From positions 7,819,620 through 7,883,619 of the forward strand of contig NC_058154.1 of NCBI RefSeq assembly GCF_011075055.1: a stretch of DNA of 64,000 nt, given 5' to 3'. The DNA is from Mangifera indica. Its lineage: Eukaryota > Streptophyta > Magnoliopsida > Sapindales > Anacardiaceae. Below the pieces are notes generated by a model that was not told the DNA's origin, made no database searches, and saw nothing but the letters and a program-made list of their open reading frames with translations. Both the position numbers and the translations under genes were made by a program. Shown here piece after piece: positions 49,346 through 61,382 of this stretch; the first letter of the stretch is position 1, and each line of letters opens with the position of its first letter.

Positions 49346-49922
49346 TTTGAGTTGTTTGATTTGTAGTATGTAATTCAAGGAAATTAATTATTCAACTTTC
49401 CTATTATGGTCATCTTATCTTTTAAATGATCTAATCATTAAAGTTAATCAGTTGACCATTTTTATTAATATAATTAGTTCAATATCGCGAAAATGTTGTT
49501 TCAAAACTTAAAAGAATAAGCAAATATCATTTTAAAATCTAACAAATGAGAAAATATTATTTTAAAATTTAAAGGGTGAGAAAGTGTCAAAATGAAAATC
49601 CTTGGGTGTAGTGGTGAACCCAAAGATATAATATAGAGGGTCAAAATTGAATGTAAATTAAAATATACGGGTTAAAACTAAAAAGGGTTAATAAAAATTT
49701 TAGAGATTATTTTGATATTTTAAATATAATAAACTAGTAATATTTTAAGTCTAAAAGAGTATTAAATATTATTTTTATACCTATGAGAGGTAATTCATAT
49801 TTTTTAAATCTAAGGTGGGTCAAGTGACCGTCCTTGACCCCCTCGGGGTCTACCCAACTTAGATGGTTAATATTGTTATGCCATACTTTGTACCATAGGT
49901 ATAAATCACACTGTCTTAATAA
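49346..49922. other. Intergenic, nothing recognised
   Basis: AT-rich. A G+C-richer stretch at 49813-49860 contains the self-complementary GACCCCCTCGGGGTC. No gene. Confidence 0.4.
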
Positions 49923-50273
49923 GGCCAAAGGACCTATTCCCACCCAAGCTTTGATGTTTTCCCAAATTCTCAACCTTGAACTATTAAAAACCCAAAATCC
50001 ACTCATTAATGGTTAACTTTAACCTTTTCAGTTAATAAAAAGGGTATTTTAGTAAAATCTGTTATTGAATGCTTCTTCTCTCTTTCTCTCTAGATCTTAT
50101 AACAAACAGTCAATTACATATTTTAGAAAGATGTATTGTAGATCCTAAAAGCTTAATCCTGTAATATCCTCAGGTATGTTCCAGGGGTAATTACATCTTT
50201 TGACCTTGTTTGGAGATATTTCCAATTTTTAAATATAGATATATATATTAACATGTATGTGTGTGTTTTTAGA

Positions 50274-50322
<49 letters not shown>

Positions 50323-50889
50323 AAAAAAAGAAAGAAAGAAAGAAAGAAAGAAAGAAAACAAAAAAATGAGATAAAACTTAGATATATATAGAGAAAAGTC
50401 AAAAAAAGCAACTCGTACCATTTTTTCCATCATTCTCCTATCTCTTCCATAAGGAGGTAGCTTTCCTCTTGCTTTTACTGGTTTTTTTGAAGAAAAGTTG
50501 GTGATTTGGAAGGCTTTTGGAAGATTAATAAGGAAGGAAAATAAGAGGAAACACTTTGGGAGCTTTGGTAACCAAAATATCTCTTCCTTTTCCATTTACC
50601 TATGTATATATATATTGGATGCATGTTATATGAATATGTTAGTATGTTTTGGTGTTGATTTAAGGTGATTTTGGTGATAAAAGAAGTAAAACAAAGAGAA
50701 GGAAGTCAACTTCTAAAGATTTGGCTTGAAACAAGGTAAGGGGTATCATCTTTGATATGTTGCATGATTTAGGCTTTTGATTCCTTGGATCTATGTTATA
50801 CATGCTGATTTTGAAGTTGAGAAATGTTGTTTTGCCATTTGGGACGTCTATGTGTGTGATTTTGTTCATGGTAGAAAGTTGCATAATAT

Positions 50890-51450
50890 TTACAGTTTTG
50901 CCACTGAATTCGTCCCTCGTTTTAGCTGCCTTACCTGATGAATTATGAGTACTATTATATCTTATTGGAAAGCTCTTTGAATCCTATTTTAATAATATAT
51001 AGCTTGTATGAGTTAGAGATCATTTGGACTGTTAAATATTATATGAACCAAAAGGATTGCTTTACCAAATAAACAGAGGAGACAGTTTTGCCATTGATTT
51101 CATCTCACATTTTGACTATCTTATCTAAGGATTTATGAGTGCTATTATATCTTGTTGGAAAACTCTTTGAATTCTCTTTTCAGTGCTATATAGCTTGTAT
51201 GAATTGAGAATCATTTGGATAGGTAAATATTGTATGAACCATAAGGACTGCTTTACTAAATAAACAGAGGAGGCAATTTTTGCCACTGATTTTATCTCAC
51301 TTTTTGACTGCCTTATCTAATGAATTATGAGTGCTATTATAGCTTTTTGGAAAGCTCTTTGAATACTCTTTTCAATGATATATAACTTGTATGAATTAGA
51401 AACTATTTGGACTGTGAATTTGTATGAAAAAGAAGGCTGCCCTGTCAAAT
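50890..51450 (+). repeat. Three ~188-bp tandem units inside the Gypsy LTR
   Basis: Each unit carries CAGTTTTGCCA(C/T)TGA, TTATGAGTGCTATTAT, TTGGAAAGCTCTTTGAAT, CTTGTATGAATT and AAATAAACAGAGGAG with small changes. The same arrangement is in the 3' LTR (about 58898-59460). Confidence 0.82.
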
Positions 51451-51726
51451 GAATAGGGATGTGAACAATATTTCACAGTTTTGGAAAGGAAAAGAAAGAA
51501 AAGAAAGGAAAGGAAAGGAAAGGAAAGAAAGGAGAGAAAAAGAAAAGAAGAAAAGAAAAAGAAAGAAAAGTAAGAAAAAGAATTTGGGGCTTAAGATTCA
51601 GGGGTCGTCCTAAGAGTAATGTCTAGTGAGTTATGAATAAATTTAGATAGAAGCAAAATTAGTAAGATATAAGATCCGCATGCATGCTATAAACTATGAG
51701 GGGGCACTTTACACTACACCGGCCAC

Positions 51727-51774
51727 AATAGGGCACGTCCACAGTAGAACACGTTTATAATGGGACATAGACCC
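51727..51774 (+). repeat. 16-bp minisatellite in the Gypsy 5' LTR (3 units)
   Basis: Units of the type AGTAGGGCACGTCCGC, here in three diverged copies; the 3' LTR has five (59720-59799). Confidence 0.8.
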
Positions 51775-52460
51775 CTAGTAGGGTCTACTCGTAGTAGAGC
51801 TCAATTCAAATTCAGAAATGGTGTAATGAAAGAAAGAAAGAGAGCTCAGGCTTAGAAAAGTGCCAAATCCCTATAGTTAACCTCCAAAAAGTATCAAATA
51901 GACATCAGATAGGACAAAGTATGACTTAAATAGTAAATAATGAATTAGATTACCCCCTCCATCTCTTATAGAGGTTAGGATGTGATGTTAAGTCCCGAGA
52001 GTGAGTTAGAACAGGAAAGGGAATAGTTTACTTGATTCTTTCCCCTTACTGAGTGTTCTTATCTCTCACTTCATTTTCTGTCATGATTGTAGGTACAAGT
52101 GATCGAGATAGCTACAAGACAGGGTCAAGTCAGCGTAGGCAGATCCGGTTGGAGCAGGTTATCTTTGGTTTATATTACATGCATATAGGCGCATGTTCTC
52201 GTTGATTTTTGACTTTTTGAGATTATGGTACAGTTGTATATGATTACTCCACGTTCTCAAATGCTTTCAGATGAGTTTTCATATGAGTATATACATCTTT
52301 TGTTCACTTCCAGATTTTCAGTTTTCTTAGAATAATTTCTAAACACTTTTAGTGATGCATCTATGTTAAAGTATTTAAAAAAAAATATAGACGCTTCGAA
52401 TATTAATTCGTTACATTTCTCCTTTGGTGGGTAGTACTTCTAGAGGGGGATGTCACAAGT

Positions 52461-52472
52461 TGGTATCAGAGC
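52461..52472 (+). other. Gypsy primer-binding site (initiator tRNA-Met)
   Basis: TGGTATCAGAGC, three bases after the 5' LTR end. Confidence 0.93.
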
Positions 52473-52536
52473 ATGATTTTGGGATCCCAAAAGTTGTTTT
52501 CTAAAACAAAATAGAGTAATCCAAAGTAACACAAAG

Positions 52537-53627
52537 ATGAAACTAATGTGTTCATTTTCAGGACCTATGAGTCAAACACCAGTAGATCCCTCTCAGAGGA
52601 GCCAGAGTGAAAGAGCAGCCCCTCAGGTACCCCAGGGGGCACTCAGTGCACATGATGTGCGAGAGATTTTCAAAGAGATTATGAGAGAGCATAGAGGTGC
52701 TCCTACACAGGGAAGTGAGACGGCGCATATGCCACCAACCCAGGGACATGATATGAGAGAGGTTACTTCAGCATCTACAGCAGCCCTAGTGACGACTCAG
52801 TTGTATCCTATTTTCAACCTCCCTAGTATGCATCAGCCTAAAAAAATTGATGGTGCAAAAGACCCAATAGCAGCTGAAGAGTGGTTGGAATCAGTAGAGA
52901 GTGCAATGACCCTGTTTGACATGACCGATCAAGAGAGAGTGAGATATGCCACCTATCTTTTCAAGTCAGGGGTAAGAATGTGGTGGAACTTAGTCAGGGA
53001 GACGGTTAATGTCTCAGAGATGACATGGTCCAAGTTTAGGCGTCGATTTGAGGCAGAGTACAAGGGCGCTGATGTTACTTGTATTAGGGCCTAAACGTTT
53101 ATTAATTTAGTGCAAGAGACAGATTCTATAAAAGAATATTACACGAAGTTTAATCAATTATCCCAGTACGCCCCCGAGATAGCTAACACAGAAATAGGGC
53201 ATATGCAGAAGTTCGTGTATGGGTTAGATCCAGAGATAGCCCAAGATGTTATGATAGGGGCACAACCACCCAGGACTTATGCAAAGGTCCTTGATAGAGC
53301 TTTGAGGGCAGAGGTTTTTGTGAGAAGAGGGTTTGGTCAGACTACAGGGCAAAAAAGGTTACACCTCCTACTGTCATGCCAGTTCCTCTGATGAGTAGTG
53401 GTTTAGTTTCAACACAAAGAGACCCTCATCCAGACCGAGACAGGAAGGGTAAACGACCTCTCCAGTTCAGAGGTATGAAAAAGAACTGGAAGAGTGGAAA
53501 GAAACAAAAAGGACTTGAGATATCAGCTTGCCATAAATGTAGGAAGCAACGTAGATGAGAGTGTTTGACAGGCCAGGTAGTTTGTTTCAGATGTCGTCAG
53601 CTTGGACATATTGCTCGTTTTTGTATA
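52537..53627 (+). pseudogene. Gypsy gag pseudogene
   Basis: Begins near ATG 52537 or 52567 (MSQTPVDPSQ). The capsid region has KIDGAKDPIAAEEWLESVES, RVRYATYLFKSGVRMWWNLV and WSKFRRRFEAEY (about 52840-53060), then a TAA at 53092, then LVQETDSIKEYYTKFNQLSQ and MQKFVYGLDPEIAQDVM in the same frame. A frameshift near 53375 leads to a basic region and the zinc knuckle CFRCRQLGHIARFC (53583-53624). A TGA lies at about 53556. Gag forms the virus-like particle and the knuckle binds RNA; this copy is broken. Confidence 0.88.
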
Positions 53628-54389
53628 GTTGCCCCAGTGAGAGTAGAGCAGTAGCAACCTATAGGAGGGGCCACAACTAGAGTTTATACGATCACCCAGA
53701 AACTAGCAGAGGCTAACCTATCAGTAGTCACGGGTCAGATTCTCTATCTTGATACTCCTATTTATGTTTTAGTTGATTGTGGGGCTACTGATTGTTTTGT
53801 AGCCAAGAGTTTGCTTGAGAGGTTAAAGTTGTAACCCGTTAGAATAGCCTAGAGAATTATGATTGAGTTACCTGATAGGGGGTCAGTCATTAGTGAGATG
53901 ATGCTGCTAGGACAGAGTATTATGATTTAGGGTCGACAGTTACTGATGGACCTGATTGTGTTCGAAATGCCAGATTTTGACATGATTTTAGGGATGACTT
54001 TTTGGGGAGATACAGAGTTGAGATTTATTGTAAAAAGAAGAAAGTGAGATTTAACCTAGACTCTAGAGATCAATTCGAGTTCGGTGAGGATCATATCCAG
54101 AGTTTGATGATCAGTATGTTAAAAGCTAGTAAAATATTGAAAAAGGGGTGTACAAAATATTTAGCTTATGTAGTGAGTCAGGTTGAGTCAGACCCAACTA
54201 TTGATAAGACGCCAGTGGTATGTAAGTTTCCAGATATGTTTCCAAGTAAGCTATCGGGATTAGCTCTCGAGCGAGAGATTGAGTTTAGTATAGAGTTGGC
54301 ACCTAACACAATACCTATTTCAAGAGCACCCTATCGAATGGGCCCTGTCGAGTTACAAGAATTGAAGAAACAACTTTAAGAGTTATTAG

Positions 54390-54421
54390 ATCATGGTTTT
54401 ATCAGATCATGGTTTTATCAG
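54390..54421 (+). repeat. 16-bp tandem duplication in Gypsy RT
   Basis: ATCATGGTTTTATCAG occurs twice in a row. 16 is not a multiple of three, and this accounts for the shift between the upstream frame (DHGFI...) and the downstream RT frame. Confidence 0.93.
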
Positions 54422-55415
54422 ACCGAGCCATTCTCCTTGGAGAGCTCCCATCCTATTTGTGAAAAAGAAAGATGGGTCCATGAGGATGTGCATTGATTAC
54501 AGAGAGTTAAATAAAGTCACAATTAAGAATAAGTACCCATTACCCAAGATTGATGGTTTATTTGATCAGTTGAAGGGATCTGTGGTCTTCTCCAAGATAG
54601 ATTTGAGATCTAGTTATCACCAGAAGAGAGTGGCAGAGAAGGATATACCCAAGATAACTTTTCGAATGAGGTATGTTCATTTTGAGTTTATAGTGATATC
54701 GTTCGGATTGACAAATGCCTCTGCGGTATTTATGGATTTGATGAACAGGGTATTCCACGACTGTCTAGATAAATTTATTGTGGTGTTCATTGATGATATC
54801 TTAGTGTATTCTTGTAGTCGAGAGGAGCATGAACAACACTTAAGATTTACCCTCCAAAGGTTGAGAGAGAAACAATTATATGCCAAATTCTTGAAATGTG
54901 AATTTTGGCTAGATAAAGTTACCTTTTTGGGGCATGTGATTTCAGCAGAGGGTATATCCGTGGATCCCAGTAAGATTGAGGCTATAGTCGAGTGGCAGAG
55001 ACTAAAGACAGTTAAAGAGGTTTGTAGTTTCTTGGGTTTGGCGAGGTATTACCGGGTTTGTAGAGGGATTTGCCAGATTAACTAGACCTCTTACAACCTT
55101 CATAAAGAAAGCAACGCCATTTCAGTGGTTAGATGCTTGTGAGACAAGCTTCCAAGAATTGAAAAGAAGATTGACTATTGCTTTGGTGTTAACACTTCCA
55201 GAAGAGGGAGTTGAGTATGATTTATACATTGATGCCTCACACGGTGGTTTAGGAGCAGTATTGATTCAGCGAGGCAAGGTGATAACATATGCCTCAAGAC
55301 AGTTGAAAGAATTCAAAACCCAATACCTTACTCATGATTTAGAGTTAGCAGCGGTGGTTTTTGCTTTGAAAATCTGGAGACACTATTTGTATGGGGTAAG
55401 ATGTAATATTTATAT

Positions 55416-56453
55416 GGGAGAAGGACTATTTCCCACCCAACTTTAGATGCGTTTTCAAAATACCACCCACGACAGATGAAAATCCACTTTTCCCACCCAT
55501 GAGCTGTTAATATGGATGTTTTCTATTTGCATAAGGGTAAAATATCCATCCATTTTACCCTTGTTAGATGAAATGACAAAAATACCTCTGAATTTAGTCT
55601 ATAAAATTCATCCCAAAATTGATATAAGGGCTTTACCATTCACCCCTCTTAGGTTTTAGAAACTAACATTTCACCTTACCTAAAGTTTTTAAATTTTGAG
55701 AACTAACATTTTCACCCCCAAACCTAGGGTTTCCATATTTTTCAAAATGTAGTCGCCCCCCATAACTTTCAAAACTAGCAGTTTCACTCCCATTCTTCAA
55801 CTTCATCTCTTGAAGTCATCTCCGGTGTCGTCATCGACCTCCTTCTTCTCCTAGTGCGATGACGGTGGTGCGATGAAGAGATTTTCATCTCCTTGTCGCA
55901 CGGTGCGACGAAGAGACAGAGATCTTTTCGTCGCACCATCGTGCGACGAAGAGGTCTCTCTTCGTCGCTCCACCCAGACGACGAAGGATGACTCTTCGCA
56001 GTCCTTCATCGCTCGTTACGTGGTCTAGAGGCTACGACAAAGGATGATGAAGCGTCATCCTTCGTTTGTTCTTCCAGATCTGGATGATGCTTCGTGATCC
56101 AGATCTGGGTGACGAAGGGTCATCCTTCGTCATCCTTTGTAGTCAGAGACATGAGATCAGTCGCTTACGTCGACCGTCGGTGGTGACCGATGAAGGAAGC
56201 AAACCCTAGGGGTGAAATCTAAATTTTTCAAACTTTGAAGATGGGTTAGTTATTAGTTTTTAAAACCTGAAGGGGGGAAACGGTAAAATTTTAAAGTTTT
56301 AAAGTTTTAAATAGTAAATGACGATTTTGCCCCTGTCCCTAACTGAAAAATTGGACGGCAGTTTGGCCATGGGTGGGAAAAGTGGATTTTTATCTGTCAT
56401 GGGTGGCATTTTGAAAACGCATCTAAAGTTGGGTGGGAAATAGTCCTTCTCCC
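55416..56453. mobile_element. MULE-2: non-autonomous Mutator-like element within Gypsy RNase H
   Basis: Terminal inverted repeats of about 100 bases are nearly identical: both ends read GGGAGAAGGACTATTTCCCA inward and continue through CCACTTTTCCCACCCATG. The flanking 9 bases are TATTTATAT (55407-55415) and TATTTATAC (56454-56462), one mismatch. Deleting the element and one copy restores the reading across the RNase H codons NIYTDH. The interior (about 55780-56200) is much richer in G+C than the surroundings, with repeated CGTCGCACC/GTGCGACGAAG words. No transposase. Confidence 0.93.
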
Positions 56454-58173
56454 TATTTATACTGATCATAAGAGCCTCAGATATTTCTTCACTCATAAAG
56501 AGTTAAATATGAGACAGAGGCGATGACTCGAGTTAGTAAAAGACTATGACTATGATATTAAATACCATCCAAGTAAGGCTAATGTGGTTACAGACGCCCT
56601 CAGTAGAAACGTGATGATATCACAATTGACAGTCTAGAGAGAAATTCAGAGAGAGATGAACCGAGAGCAGATTGAGCTTATGATTGGGGCCCTCGTCAGG
56701 TTAGAGATTCAACCCTCTCATAAATGAGATTCGAGAAGCTCAGACAAGAGATGAGTGGTGTCAACAGAAAATTCAGAAAGTGCAAGAGGGTCTCGAGATA
56801 GAGTTTCAGGTATCAAATAAAGTTCTCAGATTTAGAGATCGAGTGTATGTTCCCCAGATAATAGAATTGAGACAGAGAATTCTTACAGAGGCTCATAGTT
56901 CTCTTTACACTGCCCACTTTGAGGGTGTAAAGATGTATCAGGATTTAAAAAGATATTTTTGGTGGTCAGGCATGAAAAGGGATATAGGTGAGTTTGTTAC
57001 TAGATGTCTCACGTGTCAGCAAATTAAGGCCGAACACCAGATAACTTCAGGGTTGCTTCAGCCTCTGCCTATTCCAGAATGGAAATGGGAACATATCTCC
57101 ATGGACTTCATCAGTGGACTCCCTAGAGTTCAGAATGGATGCAATGCTATCTGGGTGATTGTCGATAGATTAACCAAGTCAGCTCATTTCCTGCCCATCA
57201 AAGATTTTACTACCACAGATCAGCTGGGGAGATTATATGTTGGGGAGATTATTAGATTACATGGTGTACCTAGGACCATAGTATCTGATCGTGATACAAG
57301 ATTTGTATCAACTTTTTGGAAGAGTCTCCAAAGATCTTTGGGTACTAATTTGGCATTTAGTACAACCTATCATCCTCAGATAGATAGACAGACGGAGAGG
57401 GTTAATCAAATTTTAGAGGACATGTTGAGAGCTTATTGCCTGGATCATAAAGCTACATGGGTAGAAATGTTACCTTTAGTGGAGTTTGCTTATAATAATA
57501 ACTACCAGACGACTATTTTGATGACACTTTATGAGGCCTTATATGTTAGGAGGTGTCATTCTCCTCTTCACTGGGATGAGATAAGAGAGAAAGATGTGTT
57601 ATCCAGATCCCTTGGGCCCGAATTGACCTAGAAAATGATTGATGATGTCCAACTGATCAGACAGAGAATAAAACAAGCCTAGGATCGACAGAAAAGCTAT
57701 GTAGATCATTGGTGTCGAGACTTGGAATTTAATGTAGATGAATTTGTATTTGTAAAGGTTGCTCCATTCAAGCATTTGATGAGATTCGGAAAGAAGGGAA
57801 AGCTAGCTCCCAGATTTATTGGCCCATATGAGATAATTGAGAGAGTTGGTAAAGTGGCTTATAGATTGGCCTTACCAGCGAGTATGGACTAGATTTATGA
57901 TGTATTTCGTGTCTCATCGTTGAGGAAATGCCTTAGTGATCATTCCCAAGTCATGAATATAGATGATATTAAGTTCTCAGAAGACCTTAGTTATGAAGAA
58001 AGACTGATTCAGATACTTGACAGAAGAATTAAGCAACTAAGGAATCGATAGATTCCTTTAGTAAAAGTCTTATGGAGAAACTAGAAGATAGAGGAGGCTA
58101 CTTGGGAAATGGAGCAAACCATGAAGGAGAAGTATCCAGGGTTGTTTTTATGAATTCCGAGGACGAAATTCTT

Positions 58174-58189
58174 GTGCGGGGGGAAGAGT
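58174..58189 (+). other. Gypsy polypurine tract
   Basis: The purine-rich GCGGGGGGAAGAG run immediately before the 3' LTR, the usual plus-strand primer position. Confidence 0.8.
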
Positions 58190-58299
58190 TGTAATACCCT
58201 CAGGTATGTTCCAGGGGTAATTACATCTTTTGACCTTGTTTGTAGATATTTCCAATTTTAAATATAGATATATATATTAACATGTATGTGTGTTTTTTT

Positions 58300-58338
<39 letters not shown>

Positions 58339-60483
58339 AAAAAAAAAAAAAGAAAGAAAGAAAACAAAAAAATGAGATAAAACTTAGATATATAGAGAGA
58401 AAAGTCAAAAAAGGCAACTCATACCCTTTTTTCCATCATTCTCCCGTCTCTTCCATAAGGAGGCAGCTTTCCTCTTGCTTTTGCTGGTTTTTCTGAAGAA
58501 AAGTTGGTGATTTGGAAGGCTTTTGGAAGATTAATAAGGAAGGAAAATTAGAAGAAACATTTTGGGAGCTTTGGTAACCAAAATATCTCTTCCTTTTCTC
58601 TTTACCTATGTATATATATATTGGATGTATGTTATATGAATATGTTAGTATGTTTTGGTGTTGATTTAAGGTGATTTTGGTAATAAAAGAAGTAAAACAA
58701 AGAGAAGGAAGCCAACTTGCAAAGATTTGACTTGAAACAAGGTAAGAGGTATCATCTTTGATATGTTGCATGATTTAAGCTTTTGGTTCCTGGGATCTAT
58801 GTTATACATGCTGATTTTGAAGTTGAGAAATATTGTTTTGCCATTTGGGATGTTTATGTGTGTGATTTTGTTCATGGCAGAAAGTTGCATAATATTTACA
58901 GTTTTGCCACTGAATTCGTCTCTCGTTTTGGCTGCCTTACTTGATGAATTATGAGTGATATTATATCTTGTTGGAAAGCTCTTTGAATACTCTTTTCAAT
59001 AATATATAACTTGTATGAATTAGAGATCATTTGGACTGTTAAATATTGTATGAACCAAAAAGACTGCTTTACCAAATAAACAGAGGAGGCAGTTTTGCCA
59101 CTTATTTCATCTCACGTTTTGACTGTCTTATCTAAGGATTTATGAGTGCTATTATATCTTGTTGGAAAGATCTTTGAATTATCGTTTCAGTGATATATAA
59201 CTTGTATGAATTGGGGATCATTTGGACAGTTAAATATTATATGAACCACAAAGACTGCTTTACCAAATAAACAGAGGAGGCAGTTTTTGCCACTGATTTT
59301 ATCTCACTTTTTGACTACCTTATCTAATGAATTATGAGTACTATTATAGCTTGTTGGAAAGCTTTTTGAATACTCTTTTCAACAATATACAACGTGTATG
59401 AATGAGAAATCGTTCAGATTATGAAATTGTATGAAAAAGAAGGCTACCCTGTCAAATGAACAGGGTTGTGAACAATATTTCACAGTTTTGGAAAGGAAAA
59501 GAAAGGAAAGGAAAGGAAAGACAGGAGAGAAAAAGAAAATAAGAAAAGAAAAAGAAAGAAAAGCAAGAAAATGAATTTAGGGCTTAAGATTCAGGGATCG
59601 TCTCAAGAGTAATGTCTGGTGAGTTATGAATAAATTTAGATAGAAGCAAAATTAGTAAGATATAAGACCCGTATGCATGCTATAAACTATGAAGGGGCAC
59701 TTTACATTACACCGCCCATAGTAGGGCACATCTATAGTAGGGCATGTCCGCAGTAGGGCACGTCCGCAGTAGGACACGTCCATAGTAGGACATAGACCCC
59801 TAGTAGGGTCCGCTCGTAGTAGAGCTCAATTTAGATTCATAAATGGTGTAATGAAAGAAAGAAAGAGAGCTTGGGCTTAAAAAAGTACCAAATCCCTATA
59901 GTTAGCTTCCATAAAATATCAAATAGATACCAGATGGGATAAAACATAACCCAAATAGTAAAGAATGAACTAGATTACCCCCTCCATCTCTTATAGAGGT
60001 TAGGATGTGAGGTTGAGTCCCGAAAGTGAGTTAGAACAGGAAAAGGAATAGTTTACTTGATTCTTTCCCCTTGCTAAGTGTTCTTATCTCTCACTTCCTT
60101 TTCTGTCATGATTGCAGGTGCAGGTGATCGAGGTAGCTGCGAGGCAAAGTCAGGTCAGCGTAGGTAGATCCGATTGGAGCATGTTATCTTTGGCTTATAT
60201 TACATGCATATAGACACATGTTCTCGTTGATTTTTGACTTTTTGAGATTATGGTACAGTTGTAAATGATTACTCCACGTTCTCAGATGCTTTCAGATGAG
60301 TTTTCATATGAGTATATACATCTTTTGTTCGCTTCCAGATTTTCAGTTTTCTTAGAATAATTTCTAAACATTTTTAGTGATGCATCTATGTTAAAGTATT
60401 TAAAAAAATATATATAAATGCTCCGGATATTAATTCGTTACATTTCTCCTTTGTGGGTAGTACTTCTAGAAGGGGATGTCACA
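58190..60483 (+). repeat. Gypsy 3' LTR
   Basis: Collinear with the 5' LTR (2294 against 2298 bases), starting TGTAATACCCTCAGGTATG and ending GGGGATGTCACA. It differs by scattered substitutions, shorter TA and GAAA runs, and two extra 16-base units. Confidence 0.94.
59720..59799 (+). repeat. 16-bp minisatellite in the Gypsy 3' LTR (5 units)
   Basis: Five successive units of the type AGTAGGGCACGTCCGC. Confidence 0.85.
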
Positions 60484-60488
60484 AATCC

Positions 60489-61287
60489 TCTCCCATTGTT
60501 TCTCATGTCATGAATTGTATTAATCTTTATGTTTTGAATCTGTGTGAAAGGAATTTTTAATGTTACTACCATGTAAAACTGACATGTGGTAGAAGGTATT
60601 CTTAATTATAAGAACAAAAGGATATAATACTCTCCTTTTTGTCTACCCACATAATGTTCTTTCCTCTTCAGTTGATTTTCATGACATAATTTGCTAGTAC
60701 AAATTATATGCTTCGTGGGCAACTACCCAAATCGAAATCCTTGATAAGATTCTTTGAATCAATTCCAAAGGAGTTTTTGTGCCAAAACCTCAAAAAGATT
60801 CTCATACTTAATTCTAGGGGGATTCTGCATAACTTGGCTTGTGATAATTGTTGTGCACATATGCTTTTCATCAATCCTTTGATGGTTTTGGGCTTATGGT
60901 TTTGAAATATAACAAAGAAAAAGCTTTGGTTGGATTTGTTTAAGCTCTCTTGTTTGTTTGGTTTTAAGTTGTAACAAGGAAGAGATTGAGTTAGGTTTTT
61001 TCTTTTTTTTTTTGGTTGCCCACAAAGTGTTTGATAAAATACAGATGCTTGATTGACATCTGACAATATAACCATCAATTAACAATTCTTAAGGAAAATA
61101 ATAAAGTCATTTCTTTGGATGTATTTTATTCATTTCATCGGATACAAGGTACAATAGTTATTTCAACTAAAAACTATCAGGAAATGTTAAAATCAACCCT
61201 TGATGAGTGGGCTTTTAAGTTTTTAATAGTTAAATAGTGGGAATTTAGAAAAATATCAAAACTTAGGTGGGAACAAGTCCTTTAGCC
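60489..61287. other. Right part of MULE-1, interior unrecognised
   Basis: Both strands are open over 60700-61080 for 60-120 codons (for example GQLPKSKSLIRFFESIPKEF on plus), but neither translation matches a family I know. It may be a captured host fragment or chance. The last ~130 bases are the right terminal inverted repeat. Confidence 0.45.
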
Positions 61288-61382
61288 TTTTAATAAAGTA
61301 TTATTATGTGCATGAATATTTAGATAACAATGGTAATGCATATTTATTCAAAATCTTTAACACATAGTTAAAATTATCATTT

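Larger units (their letters stand above)
50160..52457 (+). repeat. Gypsy 5' LTR
   Basis: Starts TGTAATATCCTCAGGTATG and ends GGGGGATGTCACA. Contains (TA)n at 50280-50319, a GAAA run at about 50320-50357, three tandem units of about 188 bases (about 50890-51450), a GGAAA/GAAAA-rich run (51486-51580) and a 16-base minisatellite (51727-51774). Confidence 0.94.
53628..58153 (+). pseudogene. Gypsy pol pseudogene (protease, RT, RNase H, integrase, chromo-like tail)
   Basis: The protease motif reads DCGATD (about 53777). RT spans 54002-55085: [39 protein letters not shown], and the catalytic FIDD (54786-54797), which is intact. A 16-bp duplication (54390-54421) and a small indel near 55054 shift the frame. 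RNase H ([18 protein letters not shown], about 55220) is cut at 55415 by MULE-2 and resumes at 56454 (TDHKSLRYFF). Integrase (56780-57631) has the HHCC finger and all three DDE residues (MDFISGLP, SDRDTRF, TERVNQILEDM). The chromodomain-like tail ends KVLWRN, EEATWEMEQ, KYPGLFL at TGA 58151-58153. At least seven stops. Confidence 0.9.
50160..60483 (+). mobile_element. Ty3/Gypsy LTR retrotransposon (chromovirus-like), nested
   Basis: Both LTRs are present (50160-52457 and 58190-60483, about 2.3 kb each) with a perfect 5-bp duplication AATCC (50155-50159 and 60484-60488). The internal order gag - zinc knuckle - protease - RT - RNase H - integrase - chromodomain-like tail is that of Ty3/Gypsy; the tail words (KVLWRN, EEATWE) point to the Del/Tekay chromoviruses. 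It sits in MULE-1 and is itself interrupted by MULE-2 in RNase H. Stops, a 16-bp duplication and small indels break the polyprotein. Confidence 0.95.
49923..61287. mobile_element. MULE-1: Mutator-like element split by a Gypsy insertion
   Basis: The left end GGCCAAAGGACCTATTCCC starts at 49923. The right end, read in reverse, starts GGCTAAAGGACTTGTTCCC at 61287. The two ends stay similar for about 130 bases inward (including ACTATTAAAAAC and CCACTCAT). The flanking 9 bases are TCTTAATAA (49914-49922) and TTTTAATAA (61288-61296), 8 of 9 identical, the size made by Mutator transposases. Removing the Gypsy element (50160-60483 and one AATCC) leaves a non-autonomous element of about 1.0 kb. No transposase is present. 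Confidence 0.82.

Noticed and set aside
50229..50595. Minus-strand open frames in the Gypsy LTR rich in Ile/Tyr and Phe/Leu
   Set aside because: They are produced by translating (TA)n and GAAA microsatellites; not genes.
50890..51450. Regular ~188-bp repeats as a CRISPR or centromeric satellite array
   Set aside because: Only three units, within an LTR, and repeated in the other LTR; they are part of the retrotransposon.
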